DNA of 37,655 nucleotides from a virus (IMGVR_UViG_3300030109_002360:1-37655), one strand, 5' to 3'; shown: positions 9,001 through 16,654, numbered from the stretch's first letter. Notes: a model not told the origin generated them from the sequence alone. Program-made: numbers and translations.

Positions 9001-9978
9001 AAAGGCTTTTTGGCTTGGTGATATCTGTTCATAATGTGCTTTAAATAAAGGGTCATTTAAAACATCGCCTGCTAAATTATCATCATTTGTTTTAGCGTAA
9101 GCTATTTCAGATGACTTCATTGCGTTTTTAATTCTTGAAAGGTTTACGTTTTTTGCTAATTGCCCTGTAGTTAAACCTGCACCAGTTGTAAATATTCCTG
9201 CAGCAATTGCTGTTGCAGCATTTTCAAATCCGTATGCTGTGCCTTCTTCTTGTCTTTTTTGAGTTCCAACAATTGAAGTTGTTGCTGGAGTTGTAATTGC
9301 AACTTCAGCCAATGCTCTTTTTTTAATTGAACCTTTTGATACAGGCTCTGCTAAAACTTCTGGAATTTTTAATGCTGCTTTTTGTGCTTTACCAATCTTA
9401 GTTGCTGGCAAAGCTGCTCTTGTTGTTTTTAAAGAACCACTTACTAATGGTCCTAAACCTACAGTTCCTGCTGTTAATGCAACATCCAATGGACTTGTCA
9501 TTGCTGCAAGACCACCTGCACCAGCTTCAAGTGGAGTCATTCCTCCAATAAAAGGTACAGCCTCTGGTATTTCAGGACCACCGGCTCTTCTTGCAAAATC
9601 CATGGCAATTTGTGGGTCAATTAATCCTTGCTGTACAGAACCTGCTTCATACAAAGGTTGACCACCAACATCAATATTTCGTATTGCTTCTCCTGCTTCA
9701 CCTAAACCATAACTACCAAGTTCTGCTAAACCTAAACCAAATTCTTTTACTCTTTGTGGGTCTATTAGACCACCTTGTCCAAAAACTGGTGGGCTATCTG
9801 GTTGTGGTTGTTGAGTTGTATCTTGCAAAAATCTTGTAAATGCTTGAGGGTCTTTGACTTTAACATTTGGTAAACCAGTTACATCTTTTGCTATGTTATC
9901 AAGTTCTTTTTTATTGTTTCCTTGATTTAACCAATTGTCTAAATTTTCTTTAAAAGTTCCAAATATTTCTTGTACCAT
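6013..9978 (-). CDS. Very large internal virion (probable DNA-ejection) protein
   Basis: At 1321 residues this is the longest gene in the window. The N-terminal 130 residues are polar. About residues 145-330 hold Gly/Ala-rich hydrophobic stretches (LDVALTAGTVGLGPLVSG, GIFTTGAGLTTGQLAKNV), a long charged helical middle follows, and about residues 870-980 hold a conserved-looking segment (LFSYRLQTSRIIFPFVGMIP, AKFMLFLGTILGLAKLVG) that could enter membranes. No lysozyme or protease motif was recognised. Its place between portal and scaffold, its size and its amphipathic stretches fit an internal core protein that helps DNA cross the envelope. Large polyvalent-protein-type domains are another possibility. 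Confidence 0.7.
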   Translation of the reverse strand: MVQEIFGTFKENLDNWLNQGNNKKELDNIAKDVTGLPNVKVKDPQAFTRFLQDTTQQPQPDSPPVFGQGGLIDPQRVKEFGLGLAELGSYGLGEAGEAIRNIDVGGQPLYEAGSVQQGLIDPQIAMDFARRAGGPEIPEAVPFIGGMTPLEAGAGGLAAMTSPLDVALTAGTVGLGPLVSGSLKTTRAALPATKIGKAQKAALKIPEVLAEPVSKGSIKKRALAEVAITTPATTSIVGTQKRQEEGTAYGFENAATAIAAGIFTTGAGLTTGQLAKNVNLSRIKNAMKSSEIAYAKTNDDNLAGDVLNDPLFKAHYEQISPSQKAFVDSYLNQVTKTPITQKQKEFLYEKLLGTYNRKRVDKITEVLNNNDPKKYEAQQLVDTLNNVNTQKKNKIKSLDVEYDEKVNSSNKGRLARVFESNGRVHRVYKNVTQWDPDANKQTTVLNGRQQEIIDKLIIAVKTGDAQSAAEFAARKKAQQIEAEEIYSRVYNENIDEGRIPREADAEARSAVNEHNKKINKMNQGPTTTVTFNPNKANLPTYKTIIPREGTPLYKQLLTGLSNTKYSVEETSFFKIEDVDELLKAIDTNILNNLDKQKAINALIKLMGDPKYKGKYKTQKIKDGFGASEQEILEAPRFGLEGKIPNAEEINILKKAFGNELVNELIKLQRSGLKTTFTTPSFTVAGRTIKSKQFNLIQTLDQLWAIPRVLKATFDLSAIALQGGYFLMTRPKTTVKAIKIGLGEAFRPMFELLLDPRALDLKLKRLYSRPNVRELVEGGMEVTDTTSARLVDREEGFLPSLTEKLPTFTIYGPIVRASNRFHSGFLSALRAEVGDSIMKQMKEHGVPMDKDLIADIAKYVNWSTGRGPKWGGDKAVGFMNRILFSYRLQTSRIIFPFVGMIPHKALLGRGPIGNVIKKDRAKFMLFLGTILGLAKLVGEKENRVKVDTLKGKIRVDEQSFDFDTGAFSYGDLAFDIIESISPLQSKASTGIPYDKELSATLLNKLSSLQNPAVSMIKEGITGKDYYGNEINWEEYNPIAFDENILERQSRVAKKYLLPLNILETIEAYEILQSGPRAALGGSADTIGVMSSTYVNKNDIALDLFKKEYTELYPFEQKFVTTMYYSDDRVNREIPTSLKLEQDFQNEMNALLIAYTNGDKNRAEVVNDYFSRRDYKFAGQDVAGRITYGWDEQDREDYDVTEYSYGNEAQKTALRQHREIMDTDGVQLKDAQGNPTRLINWNEYDRIKTAIRANWTTEQKEFVAANSLFFEALIPRKIFDLLPASHQQKIIDSIRAREKLLNERLNYNLQEEYDKAFERLNNK

Positions 9979-9980
9979 TT

Positions 9981-10310
9981 CTACCTACCAAAAAAGAATC
10001 TGCCACCAGATGTAATACCTCTTTCGCCCATACCTGTTTGACTCATTGGTGCATCTCTTTGCAATCTATTTACATCTAGTCCTGACATATAATCTAAGAA
10101 TGGCATTGCATCTTGTCCTGCTGCAACTCTTCTTACATTTTGACCAAGAAAATTTGAAAATATTGGTTGATACTGACTTTCAAAAAATTGTCTTTGATTA
10201 AATGATAAATTTTGTGGAAGACCTGCAAAAAATACATCTCTAGGTGCAGCATCAAATAATTGTCTTTGATAGTTTGATAAACCACCAATGTCAAAATTCT
10301 GTATTGCCAT
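9981..10310 (-). CDS. Small virion-operon protein, unknown
   Basis: 109 residues, starting MAIQNFDIGGLSNYQRQLFD. It is rich in Phe, Gln, Arg and Gly, with PQNLSFNQRQFFESQYQPIF in the middle and a Gly-rich end (ITSGGRFFFGR). Its ATG directly follows the previous stop, and the 1321-residue gene starts a few bases after its own stop. That close packing suggests a shared function, probably in the internal core or portal vertex. No family recognised. Confidence 0.65.
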   Translation of the reverse strand: MAIQNFDIGGLSNYQRQLFDAAPRDVFFAGLPQNLSFNQRQFFESQYQPIFSNFLGQNVRRVAAGQDAMPFLDYMSGLDVNRLQRDAPMSQTGMGERGITSGGRFFFGR

Positions 10311-11282
10311 TTAAGTTAATCCTAACCTGTTACCTAAAAAGTCTAAGAAACCTGCTTCTCTTTCTGGTGCACTAGCAGTTTGAAATTGTGCCTCTAAATT
10401 AGCTTGATTAGGAATTATACGGCTTCCTAAAAATGTACCATATCTATCTTGTGCTGCTCCTAATCCAAGGTTGTATAAATCGGTAAGTGCTTGTCTATTA
10501 TTAAATGAAGGATTAGTCAATTCAAGTAATGAAGTTCTTTGTGCACTGTTGTTATCTAAACCAGAAAAGTTTTGATTTGCACCTGCTAAAAGATTTCTAA
10601 ATGTATTTCTTGCGTTTTGAAAAACATCAACTCCTCTTGCTCCAAGATTTTTTGCAGCTTCTGATAATCTAAATTGTGATGCTCTTTGTGTTTCAGCATC
10701 TGTTATAGGGGCTAATCCCTGTAATTGTCTTTGAGAATTTATAAAATTTTTATCAGTTTCATCTAAATCTGCAACACCTGCTACACCAATAAAGTCTTGA
10801 AAAGTTGTTGGGTTTAATAAAGCATCAAATAATATTGATGATAGTCCGGGTGCTTGTCTAGTTTGAAAAAATCTTCTTTCTGCTCCACCTAATTGAGCAT
10901 CTGGGTCACGACCTAAACCTGTTAAGAAACCTCTTTGAAATTGTCCAAATGGTTGTCTTTCACGTTCAAGTTGTTCTTTAGTTAAATTTAATGGTGAACT
11001 TGGTAAAACTTCACCAGAAGAAACACCTACATCTCCAATACCACCTGCACCTGAACCAATAGAACTTGTGTCAATGTAAAGTGCTGGGGAATTGGTTTGA
11101 TTGATTATATTTAAATTAGAAGTATCGCCTGTTGGAATACTACTTTCTGTAACTGTAGCATTATCGTCAGGTAATATATCATCACTAAATCTTGACCTTC
11201 TTAATATTGTTTCAGCCTCTTGTGCTGATGTAGCATTTACATAGTATGTTTCACCTTTGATTACAATTCTATAAGTGTTCAT
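10311..11282 (-). CDS. Virion-operon protein with an N-terminal beta-beta-alpha module
   Basis: 323 residues. The first 30 (MNTYRIVIKGETYYVNATSA then QEAETILRR) form a small beta-beta-alpha unit like the tiny early proteins at 16727, 18272 and 23635. The rest is low in complexity, Gln/Asn/Gly-rich and helical (GFLTGLGRDPDAQLGGAERR, NNSAQRTSLLELTNPSFNN). It overlaps the portal gene by four bases (ATGA). An internal or ejection protein is likely from position; this is not proven. Confidence 0.65.
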   Translation of the reverse strand: MNTYRIVIKGETYYVNATSAQEAETILRRSRFSDDILPDDNATVTESSIPTGDTSNLNIINQTNSPALYIDTSSIGSGAGGIGDVGVSSGEVLPSSPLNLTKEQLERERQPFGQFQRGFLTGLGRDPDAQLGGAERRFFQTRQAPGLSSILFDALLNPTTFQDFIGVAGVADLDETDKNFINSQRQLQGLAPITDAETQRASQFRLSEAAKNLGARGVDVFQNARNTFRNLLAGANQNFSGLDNNSAQRTSLLELTNPSFNNRQALTDLYNLGLGAAQDRYGTFLGSRIIPNQANLEAQFQTASAPEREAGFLDFLGNRLGLT

Positions 11283-13207
11283 TCTTCTTCCAGTCCTATA
11301 CTTCTAAGTAATTGAGTTCTTTCACTTTGGGCTCCGGGTCTGGGTGCTGCCGTGTTCATGCCTTGGTTAGGTGATGGAGTATTCGGTATGCCTCCCATGG
11401 CTGCATTAGGCATGACCTCTGGTCTTACTCCATTCGATGTAGGGGCTCCCTGCTCAGGGGGTGCCATTGGTTGCTGCATCTGTCCATATTGTTGCATAAA
11501 TGCCATACGTTGTGCAAGTTCCTGCATCTGTTTTTGTTCTTCTGCAGTTTTGATTTCTTGCAAGTAATGTTGAGCCATTTGCTCATCACCACTCTTCATT
11601 GCTGCAGTGTAAAGCTGAACTAACTGCATAATTGGTGTCGATGTTCTTGCAATCTGTTCGTATATTCTTTGTCTTTCTAAATCTGCATCTTGCATTTTAA
11701 GAATTCTGTCTCTTGCAAAGTCCATTGACACTAATGACTCACCAGTTGCTGTAGGTTGAGTTGCCATCTGTGCAATAGAATATCTTTGCATATCATCTTC
11801 TGGTAATGCAGGCAGTAAAGTAAATGTTAAATCACCGTGGTTTTTTATGTCATCTGGTTTTATCGGTCCGTCAAAAGGCATCTTTGCGTATGTCTTACCA
11901 GATACATTTAACTCTTTGTACCCTTTAGTTTCGTACATCATAATTAAATGTTCAAAAGACATTTCAAGTAAGTTTTGAACTGCTGTAAGTCTTGGAATAA
12001 CTTTCTGTTCTATGTTAGTTCCAAGCTGTCTCATCGCATAACCAGATATTGGTGCTTGCAATATTCCAAAAGCCTGTGGTGGTAATCCACCGTCTACTTC
12101 ATCGTCATTGATTGCACCAAGCAATACGTCTGCATCTCTTGGTGATTGTGACAACGGTAATGGCTGTACGTCTTCTTGATTTTGAGTTGACACATTTATT
12201 TGTGACCCCTTCTTTGATGGGTTGTCTTCTAATGCCTTAGTTCCGTCTAACGATGAAACCTTGTAGGCTTGGTCTACTGCTCTTGCAGCAAGTGCCATTC
12301 TGTACGAGAAAACTCTATTTTTAAACTTAATGATGTCCCTGTTAGGAGCAAAAATTGATTCTGAGAAGTCTTTTATCGGGTCTTCGATGTCTGCCATGCT
12401 ATCAATCTGTCGCATTCCTGTGTCAGATGTAGCAAGAATCGGTACACTCCCAACTGGGACAGAACATATTGGAAACATAAGTGCAAACGTATCTGCAGGT
12501 TTCTTTGCATAGTGGTCATCAATGATTACATAGTTCATGTATTTAACTTCGCCGTTTACAATCTGTCTTTCGTAACAGTCGTAAACAAACTCTACTTCGT
12601 GACCATCGTCAAGTGTGACATCGTAAAATTTAAAATTCTTGTAGGTGTCTCTTATCTCTGACCTTGTTTGAGTCATTCTGTAAGCTGCAAAGATTGGTTC
12701 TTCTTCTCCGTACTGGACAACCAAATGTCTTGGGTCTAGTGGTTTTATCTCTGCAAAAGTTTCACCATTTGGCTTCTTTCTAAGCAGTGACCTTGTTGCT
12801 ATCCTACCACCTCGTACCGTAGAGTACCAAGCAAGCTGAGGTATAAGCAATGGCTCACCTTTTCTTTGCATTCTTTTATTTATTTGCCTGTGCATTCCAA
12901 TGACTAATCTTTCTAAGTTATCGTTTGCAGCACGTTTCTGTTCGTCTGCAGCATCATTATGCACTCTTACAACTTGCTCAGAACCAGAAATAAAACTTTC
13001 TATCTTGTCTGCTAATGTTCTCATTGAGTTAGTTGTGTAAGCATCCTCTGGGTCGACACCTTCTTCTTCGTCTGGCACAAAGTGAGTTAATCTCCATGTG
13101 GAGTAATCTATGTCCATTCTGTCGTGTAAGGGTTGGTCTTGGTCAAATAGTGTTTCTATTTTATTTAAAACATCACCAACTATTTCGTCTTGTGTCTTTC
13201 TAGCCAT
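11279..13207 (-). CDS. Portal (head-to-tail connector) protein
   Basis: 642 residues, a normal size for podovirus portals. It has a charged N-terminal region (MARKTQDEIVGDVLNKIETL), a wing region with PQLAWYSTVRGGRIATRSLL and IKPLDPRHLVVQYGEEE, a crown/stem region with PQAFGILQAPISGYAMRQLG, and a Gln/Met/Pro-rich C-terminal tail (about residues 555-640). It starts on the stop of the terminase large subunit (TAATG) and precedes the internal protein genes. It forms the packaging channel at one capsid vertex. Confidence 0.88.
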   Translation of the reverse strand: MARKTQDEIVGDVLNKIETLFDQDQPLHDRMDIDYSTWRLTHFVPDEEEGVDPEDAYTTNSMRTLADKIESFISGSEQVVRVHNDAADEQKRAANDNLERLVIGMHRQINKRMQRKGEPLLIPQLAWYSTVRGGRIATRSLLRKKPNGETFAEIKPLDPRHLVVQYGEEEPIFAAYRMTQTRSEIRDTYKNFKFYDVTLDDGHEVEFVYDCYERQIVNGEVKYMNYVIIDDHYAKKPADTFALMFPICSVPVGSVPILATSDTGMRQIDSMADIEDPIKDFSESIFAPNRDIIKFKNRVFSYRMALAARAVDQAYKVSSLDGTKALEDNPSKKGSQINVSTQNQEDVQPLPLSQSPRDADVLLGAINDDEVDGGLPPQAFGILQAPISGYAMRQLGTNIEQKVIPRLTAVQNLLEMSFEHLIMMYETKGYKELNVSGKTYAKMPFDGPIKPDDIKNHGDLTFTLLPALPEDDMQRYSIAQMATQPTATGESLVSMDFARDRILKMQDADLERQRIYEQIARTSTPIMQLVQLYTAAMKSGDEQMAQHYLQEIKTAEEQKQMQELAQRMAFMQQYGQMQQPMAPPEQGAPTSNGVRPEVMPNAAMGGIPNTPSPNQGMNTAAPRPGAQSERTQLLRSIGLEEE

Positions 13208-14625
13208 TATCTAAATCTCGTCACTGGGATAACTTCCCTTTGATAGTTTTCATTACCGGCATATCCAAACTGATTTACCATCAGATAAGTTAATGCCTTT
13301 ACAGCATGATTATACTTGTCTCTCGGAACATTTCCAACTACCCCACCTTCTCGGTTCATTTGCCAACTATAAACTCTGACCTGTCCGTCAAACGGATTTG
13401 GTCCTCCTCCAAGTTCAGAAATCAGTCCTTTGCAAGTAGGGTCAATGACTAATCCGGGCTCTAAGTCTATTGGGTCTGGCTTGAGCATACTATTCATTCT
13501 CTCGATGCCGTCAATAATCTTTACGGGCTGACTTTGCATAATTAAATTTGCTTCTTTGAACCATATCTCAGTGTTTGATGGCATGGCTCCGGCGTGTGCA
13601 TTTCCTGCAACGTCAATTACGCCAAACTTATCCGTGTTATTCCACCAAAATCTTTTCTTGGCTACCTCGATTATGTCGGAAGCAATCAATTCTCTCTCAT
13701 AAATTTCGTCAAATACCTGCACTTGCCCATCAATTATGTGGCACACCTCAACGGCATACGCACTTTCGGTCATCCTAGAATAGCCGGGGTCGACTGCAAG
13801 ATACACAATCTCGTCTGGGTCATACTCAACTTCTCTCACATGAATGTTTACATTAAATGACGGATGCACCAATCCACTTGGAGGACTTGGGATTCCGGCG
13901 ACACGTTCATTAAACCATTCATCGGAATGCTCAGTTCTCATCTTTTCTATTTCAGGGTCATCCTCTCCCAACGGAAATATATGTGTATTAGTCCATGTAG
14001 GTAGTGAAAAACTTTTCGCACTCTCTAAATTTTGAATACCCGGTGATTGCCATGACGTAAATTGTTGGGGGTACCATCCTAGACTTCCCTCAAAAGTACC
14101 CTCTAGGAATACCCAACCACGCTTTTCTGCCACTCTCTCCATCAATCGCCAGTAACTTTCTTGGTCTAACTGCGAAGCCTCACAAGCAACGATGCCCATC
14201 GGGGCTTCCATCGCAAGTTTTCTGTAGTCAGTCGCAGACTTAGTCTTGATAATCAACGGTTTTAGGTTCTTAGAACCAACGGACACCTCAATGTATCCGG
14301 GGTCTACCTGACGTGTGGCACGTTTAATTATACCTAGCCTGTTGAAGGCATCTCCAAGATAGTCAAACTCACCCCTAGTTCTCTCGTAATCTGCAGCAAC
14401 TAGCCAATAAACACTGCCAGAAGCAGCATCAGGGTCCTCGACAATCTTAGCCATAATCTTTTCAAACATATACATAGCCCCAAGGTTAGACTTACCTGCT
14501 CTTACGCCACCGGCAACTAGTTTGAATCTAGCATCATCATTAAGAATATCAAGCTGGGCAGCCGTAGGTGTGTAACCTATGGCACCGAATAGAGCATCAC
14601 GTTGTTCATGTATCATGAAACACAT
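13207..14625 (-). CDS. terL: Terminase large subunit
   Basis: 472 residues. Walker A is GGVRAGKS (residues 39-46). The Walker B region is GIVACEAS with Glu149, and a coupling-type motif EGTFEG lies at 175-180. The nuclease domain begins with YLAVDPGYS (Asp279), continues with GVIDVAGN (Asp338), and has a late Asp in VPRDKYNHAVKALTYLM. It packages DNA using ATP and cuts concatemers. An alternative start is the Met five codons in (MIHEQRD); no clear Shine-Dalgarno separates the two. The 400-bp G-rich gap lies just upstream. Confidence 0.95.
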   Translation of the reverse strand: MCFMIHEQRDALFGAIGYTPTAAQLDILNDDARFKLVAGGVRAGKSNLGAMYMFEKIMAKIVEDPDAASGSVYWLVAADYERTRGEFDYLGDAFNRLGIIKRATRQVDPGYIEVSVGSKNLKPLIIKTKSATDYRKLAMEAPMGIVACEASQLDQESYWRLMERVAEKRGWVFLEGTFEGSLGWYPQQFTSWQSPGIQNLESAKSFSLPTWTNTHIFPLGEDDPEIEKMRTEHSDEWFNERVAGIPSPPSGLVHPSFNVNIHVREVEYDPDEIVYLAVDPGYSRMTESAYAVEVCHIIDGQVQVFDEIYERELIASDIIEVAKKRFWWNNTDKFGVIDVAGNAHAGAMPSNTEIWFKEANLIMQSQPVKIIDGIERMNSMLKPDPIDLEPGLVIDPTCKGLISELGGGPNPFDGQVRVYSWQMNREGGVVGNVPRDKYNHAVKALTYLMVNQFGYAGNENYQREVIPVTRFR

Positions 14626-15027
14626 TTTAGCATAAAATTTACAGGAGGTAGTACTACATAGCTACGCAGACAGTAACAACTAAGAAGCACCCCCCCCACA
14701 GCCACCACGACCACCACAGCCACAGCCACAGCCACCTGTCGCCACCACCACCACCACCCGTCACCACCCCCACCCCACCCCACCGTTTGCGTTTTTTTTC
14801 GGCGAAATAATGTGATATGGTCGATTTTAAGGGGTCTCAGGGTCTCATAGACGGGCTTTCGGGGCTTGGGGGTTTCCGTGCCTTATCGTGCCTTACGTTC
14901 TCTCACGTTCCCATTTTGTTATTTAGAATGTTTTTGAGAATGTCCCTGACCTGTTTGGAATAGTTCTGAAAAATTGGGAATGTTGTCCTTATTGAGTTTG
15001 GAATGTCTTACGGCGTTTTATATAGCG
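14626..15027. other. Gene-free G/C-tract and iteron region between terminase genes (candidate packaging or origin site)
   Basis: I find no convincing gene here. From 14690 to 14784 the plus strand is almost all C and A (a C8 run at 14690-14697, CCACCA and CAGCCA repeats), so the minus strand carries G4 T G4 T G5 tracts that could form a G-quadruplex. From 14831 to 14873 the plus strand is G-rich instead (runs of 4, 3, 3, 4 and 5 G). Further right, CGTGCCTTA occurs twice (from about 14876) and GAATGT four times (14926, 14938, 14978, 15001). The composition is unlike the rest of the window. Terminase recognition or a replication origin is inferred from position and repeats. Confidence 0.6.
14690..14784 (-). 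repeat. G-rich low-complexity tract with G-quadruplex potential
   Basis: Read on the minus strand, the tract starts GGTGGGGTGGGGTGGGGG, then GGTGAC, GGG and many GGT or GGCTGT units, ending in a G8 run. At least four runs of three or more G lie within 25 bases, with loops of 1, 1 and about 7, which satisfies the usual G-quadruplex rule. Homopolymer length here may be an assembly or sequencing uncertainty. Confidence 0.75.
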
Positions 15028-15036
15028 TTACGCCGT
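15010..15036 (-). terminator. Hairpin overlapping the terminase small subunit stop
   Basis: ACGGCGT (15010-15016) pairs perfectly with ACGCCGT (15030-15036) around a 13-base AT-rich loop. The stop codon of the small terminase gene (15028-15030) lies at the edge of the right-hand arm. No T-run follows in the minus direction, so an mRNA 3'-end or attenuator role is likelier than a strong terminator. It could also be part of a protein-binding site in the adjacent gap. Confidence 0.5.
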
Positions 15037-15546
15037 GTCCTCTATTGGCTTTTTATCTTCTGAAATTGGCACATTTATATTTATTAAAGCTTGGATTAGG
15101 GCATTTGCTTGGTCGTCAATTGTCGTCTGGTTCTTGTTATCTCCGTATCTGTCGGGGTATTTTTTAGACAGCAGCCACTGGCTATTTTTACTCTTAACAG
15201 CCTCATTCTCAGCAGTCGTTAATTCCGTTAATTGCATAGCCTCAAACTCAGTAACAGCCTCAGTAACAGTATCATGTAATTTCAGTGTCAGTTGCTTGTA
15301 TCTGTCACTAGGGTTCATATTCTTTGTATCTGTAACAGTAACAGTATCTATAGTATCTGTTTCAGTTTCTGTATCTAATGTAACTCGGACTTTTTCACCA
15401 AAACGGAGCCAACCCATTGCCACAGACTCAGAAACCCCACACCGTCTAATTATGGCACTTGTAGGGTGTAGCCCTAGCCGTTCTATATCCTGCTTAATTA
15501 AATCTATCTTTTTATTATCTAACTGTATTTTCCTGCTCATAGTCAT
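15028..15546 (-). CDS. terS: Terminase small subunit (DNA recognition)
   Basis: 172 residues. The N-terminal helix-turn-helix region (about 15-50: LGLHPTSAIIRRCGVSESVA) is followed by an odd Thr/Asp/Val linker (about 55-75), a helical oligomerisation segment, and the signature-like WLLSKKYPDRYG (about 123-134), seen near the centre of many small terminases. It is the first gene of the leftward late unit, lying upstream of terL across the G-rich gap. The start could be ATG 15546 or the next Met at 15540; neither has a strong Shine-Dalgarno site. The DNA site it binds may be in the neighbouring gap. Confidence 0.78.
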   Translation of the reverse strand: MTMSRKIQLDNKKIDLIKQDIERLGLHPTSAIIRRCGVSESVAMGWLRFGEKVRVTLDTETETDTIDTVTVTDTKNMNPSDRYKQLTLKLHDTVTEAVTEFEAMQLTELTTAENEAVKSKNSQWLLSKKYPDRYGDNKNQTTIDDQANALIQALININVPISEDKKPIEDTA

Positions 15547-15615
15547 TTACTATTTTATCAACTCTGTAATTATATTTAAATGAATGTGCCACATTATCCC
15601 TTTTTAAATTAATGC

Positions 15616-15646
15616 TTGACATATCATATTATAGTATGTTTATAAT
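15616..15646 (+). promoter_or_regulatory. Sigma70-like promoter for the early region
   Basis: A perfect -35 box TTGACA (15616-15621) and a perfect -10 box TATAAT (15641-15646) are separated by 19 bases, slightly longer than the 17 optimum. It lies between the divergent late and early units and would start transcription near 15653, just before the long gene-free leader. The same AT-rich stretch read on the minus strand contains another TATAAT (15628-15633), but with no good -35 partner. Use of the host RNA polymerase fits the absence of any phage polymerase gene. Confidence 0.75.
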
Positions 15647-15652
15647 AGATTG

Positions 15653-16390
15653 TGGTTGTTGTTGGTAGGTTGTTAGACCCTCAGGGACTAAGCAAACATA
15701 GAAGGCTTAGGAGTCAGGCTTGAACCCTGACAAGTGGGGGCAACATGAAACGGCAGGGGGGGGAAGTCATAGAAGCCGAGTAATTCGGTCAACTCAAATG
15801 AACTTCTAGACCTGATGTGAACGCAAACGTTTCCGAGTTGTTGAGGTACTGGAAATCTAAAAGGGAAGCTACAACATAGTTGAAAAATAGTTTCTACAGG
15901 TAGGTTCAAACTGGGGTGATGTGAACTGGTCACAGAAAAAAAGACTGTTGACCCTTGGGTCATTAGTTGAATACTCATCATCTCGGTTATGGAGGGCGTG
16001 GCATTGCCCTGCTGAGATAGTCCGAAGGATTTTTATTCAAGCAATACACAACTTCTACAAATTCTGTTGAATGAGAAAAGCAGTCTTATCAATGACTAAA
16101 AGTAAAATACAAAGCTACATTATTATTTAATCTGTTGAGGTTGTCTGGTCGTGTAGTGGTTGCTAGTTACAGAAAAAATGTTTATCCAAGGGTAATTATT
16201 TGATTATGTTTTCTAGCCTAGGTCTTTGAAAAAAATTACTAAGTGAACAACTGTGAAAGTCAGGAATGAAGCCGAAACTGTGGGTGGTGTATGGTTCCAA
16301 GTGGCAACCCTTGGATTAAATTCAAAGTTTAATAAACCGAAACGAAAGAACCCAAGACAATGCCAAGCGACCCTCCAAATTGTCGCTTGG
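15653..16390 (+). ncRNA. Large structured leader RNA, about 740 nt
   Basis: No convincing gene exists between the promoter and 16436, but the DNA is dense in local inverted repeats. These include CTAAGC/GCTTAG (15688-15710), GTCAGG/CCTGAC (15713-15731), TGACCC/GGGTCA (15949-15962), ATCTC...GAGAT enclosing AGGGC/GCCCT (about 15979-16017), TCCAAG/CTTGGA (about 16296-16314) and a terminal 9-bp CCAAGCGAC/GTCGCTTGG (16363-16390). GGACTA (15685-15690) could also pair at long range with TAGTCC (16018-16023). Size, structure and phage context recall the large ornate RNAs GOLLD and ROOL, but I cannot show membership. A very long regulatory leader is the alternative. Confidence 0.6.
15928..15970 (+). 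repeat. Internal repeat of the leader RNA, copy 1
   Basis: The segment reads gGTCACAGAAAAAAAG, then CCTTGGGTCATTAGTTGA. A diverged copy lies at about 16166-16203 with GTTACAGAAAAAATG, then CCAAGGGTAATTATTTGA. The shared order of an A-run, a CCTTGG/CCAAGG core and an ATTA-TTGA end suggests a duplicated RNA structural module. Confidence 0.5.
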
Positions 16391-16404
16391 TTTCGTCTTA
16401 GTAA
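16363..16404 (+). promoter_or_regulatory. Hairpin plus CGTCTTAGTAA motif, cassette boundary 1
   Basis: A 9-bp stem CCAAGCGAC (16363-16371)/GTCGCTTGG (16382-16390) ends the leader RNA. The first copy of the repeated motif CGTNTTAGTAA follows at 16394-16404, and then a Shine-Dalgarno site (TAGGAGGA) before the first early gene. This is the first of the repeated boundary units described at 16394-22460. Confidence 0.75.
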
Positions 16405-16435
16405 TAAATTAATTCATAATTAGGAGGATAATATT

Positions 16436-16654
16436 ATGAAAGTTGACATTTCAACACTTAACAAACTGCCAAAATACAAAGAAAACCTTTTAGTGTCTGA
16501 TGATTACATTTTCAGTTACTTAACAAAGGTTGCAGTTATTGACCACGAAAAAAGAGAAATTCTAGTTGATACTTGGTTTTCTTCTACAACTTCAAAGCAT
16601 ATAAATTATGTTGGTCAGGAATACAATTACAAAGTTGTGAAATTGTATCAGTAA
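16436..16654 (+). CDS. First early-cassette protein, unknown
   Basis: 72 residues (MKVDISTLNKLPKYKENLLV...). It looks like a small alpha/beta protein with strands such as KVAVIDHEKREILVDTWF and YNYKVVKLYQ. The start has a strong Shine-Dalgarno site (TAGGAGGATAATATT before ATG) and lies 31 bases after a CGTCTTAGTAA motif. As the first gene after the main promoter it is probably expressed very early. Host takeover or anti-defence roles are common for such genes, but nothing in the sequence shows one. Confidence 0.75.
   Translation: MKVDISTLNKLPKYKENLLVSDDYIFSYLTKVAVIDHEKREILVDTWFSSTTSKHINYVGQEYNYKVVKLYQ

Noticed and set aside
15688-15981. Minus-strand ORF of 97 codons in the leader region
   Set aside because: It has no ribosome site, a composition unlike neighbouring proteins, and runs antisense through several strong inverted repeats. 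The structured-RNA reading fits better.
15653-16390. Group I intron in the early leader
   Set aside because: GGACTA (15685) and TAGTCC (16018) recall a P7-type pair and GAGATAGTCC looks intron-like, but the spacing is too long, no exon gene is split and other core elements were not found.
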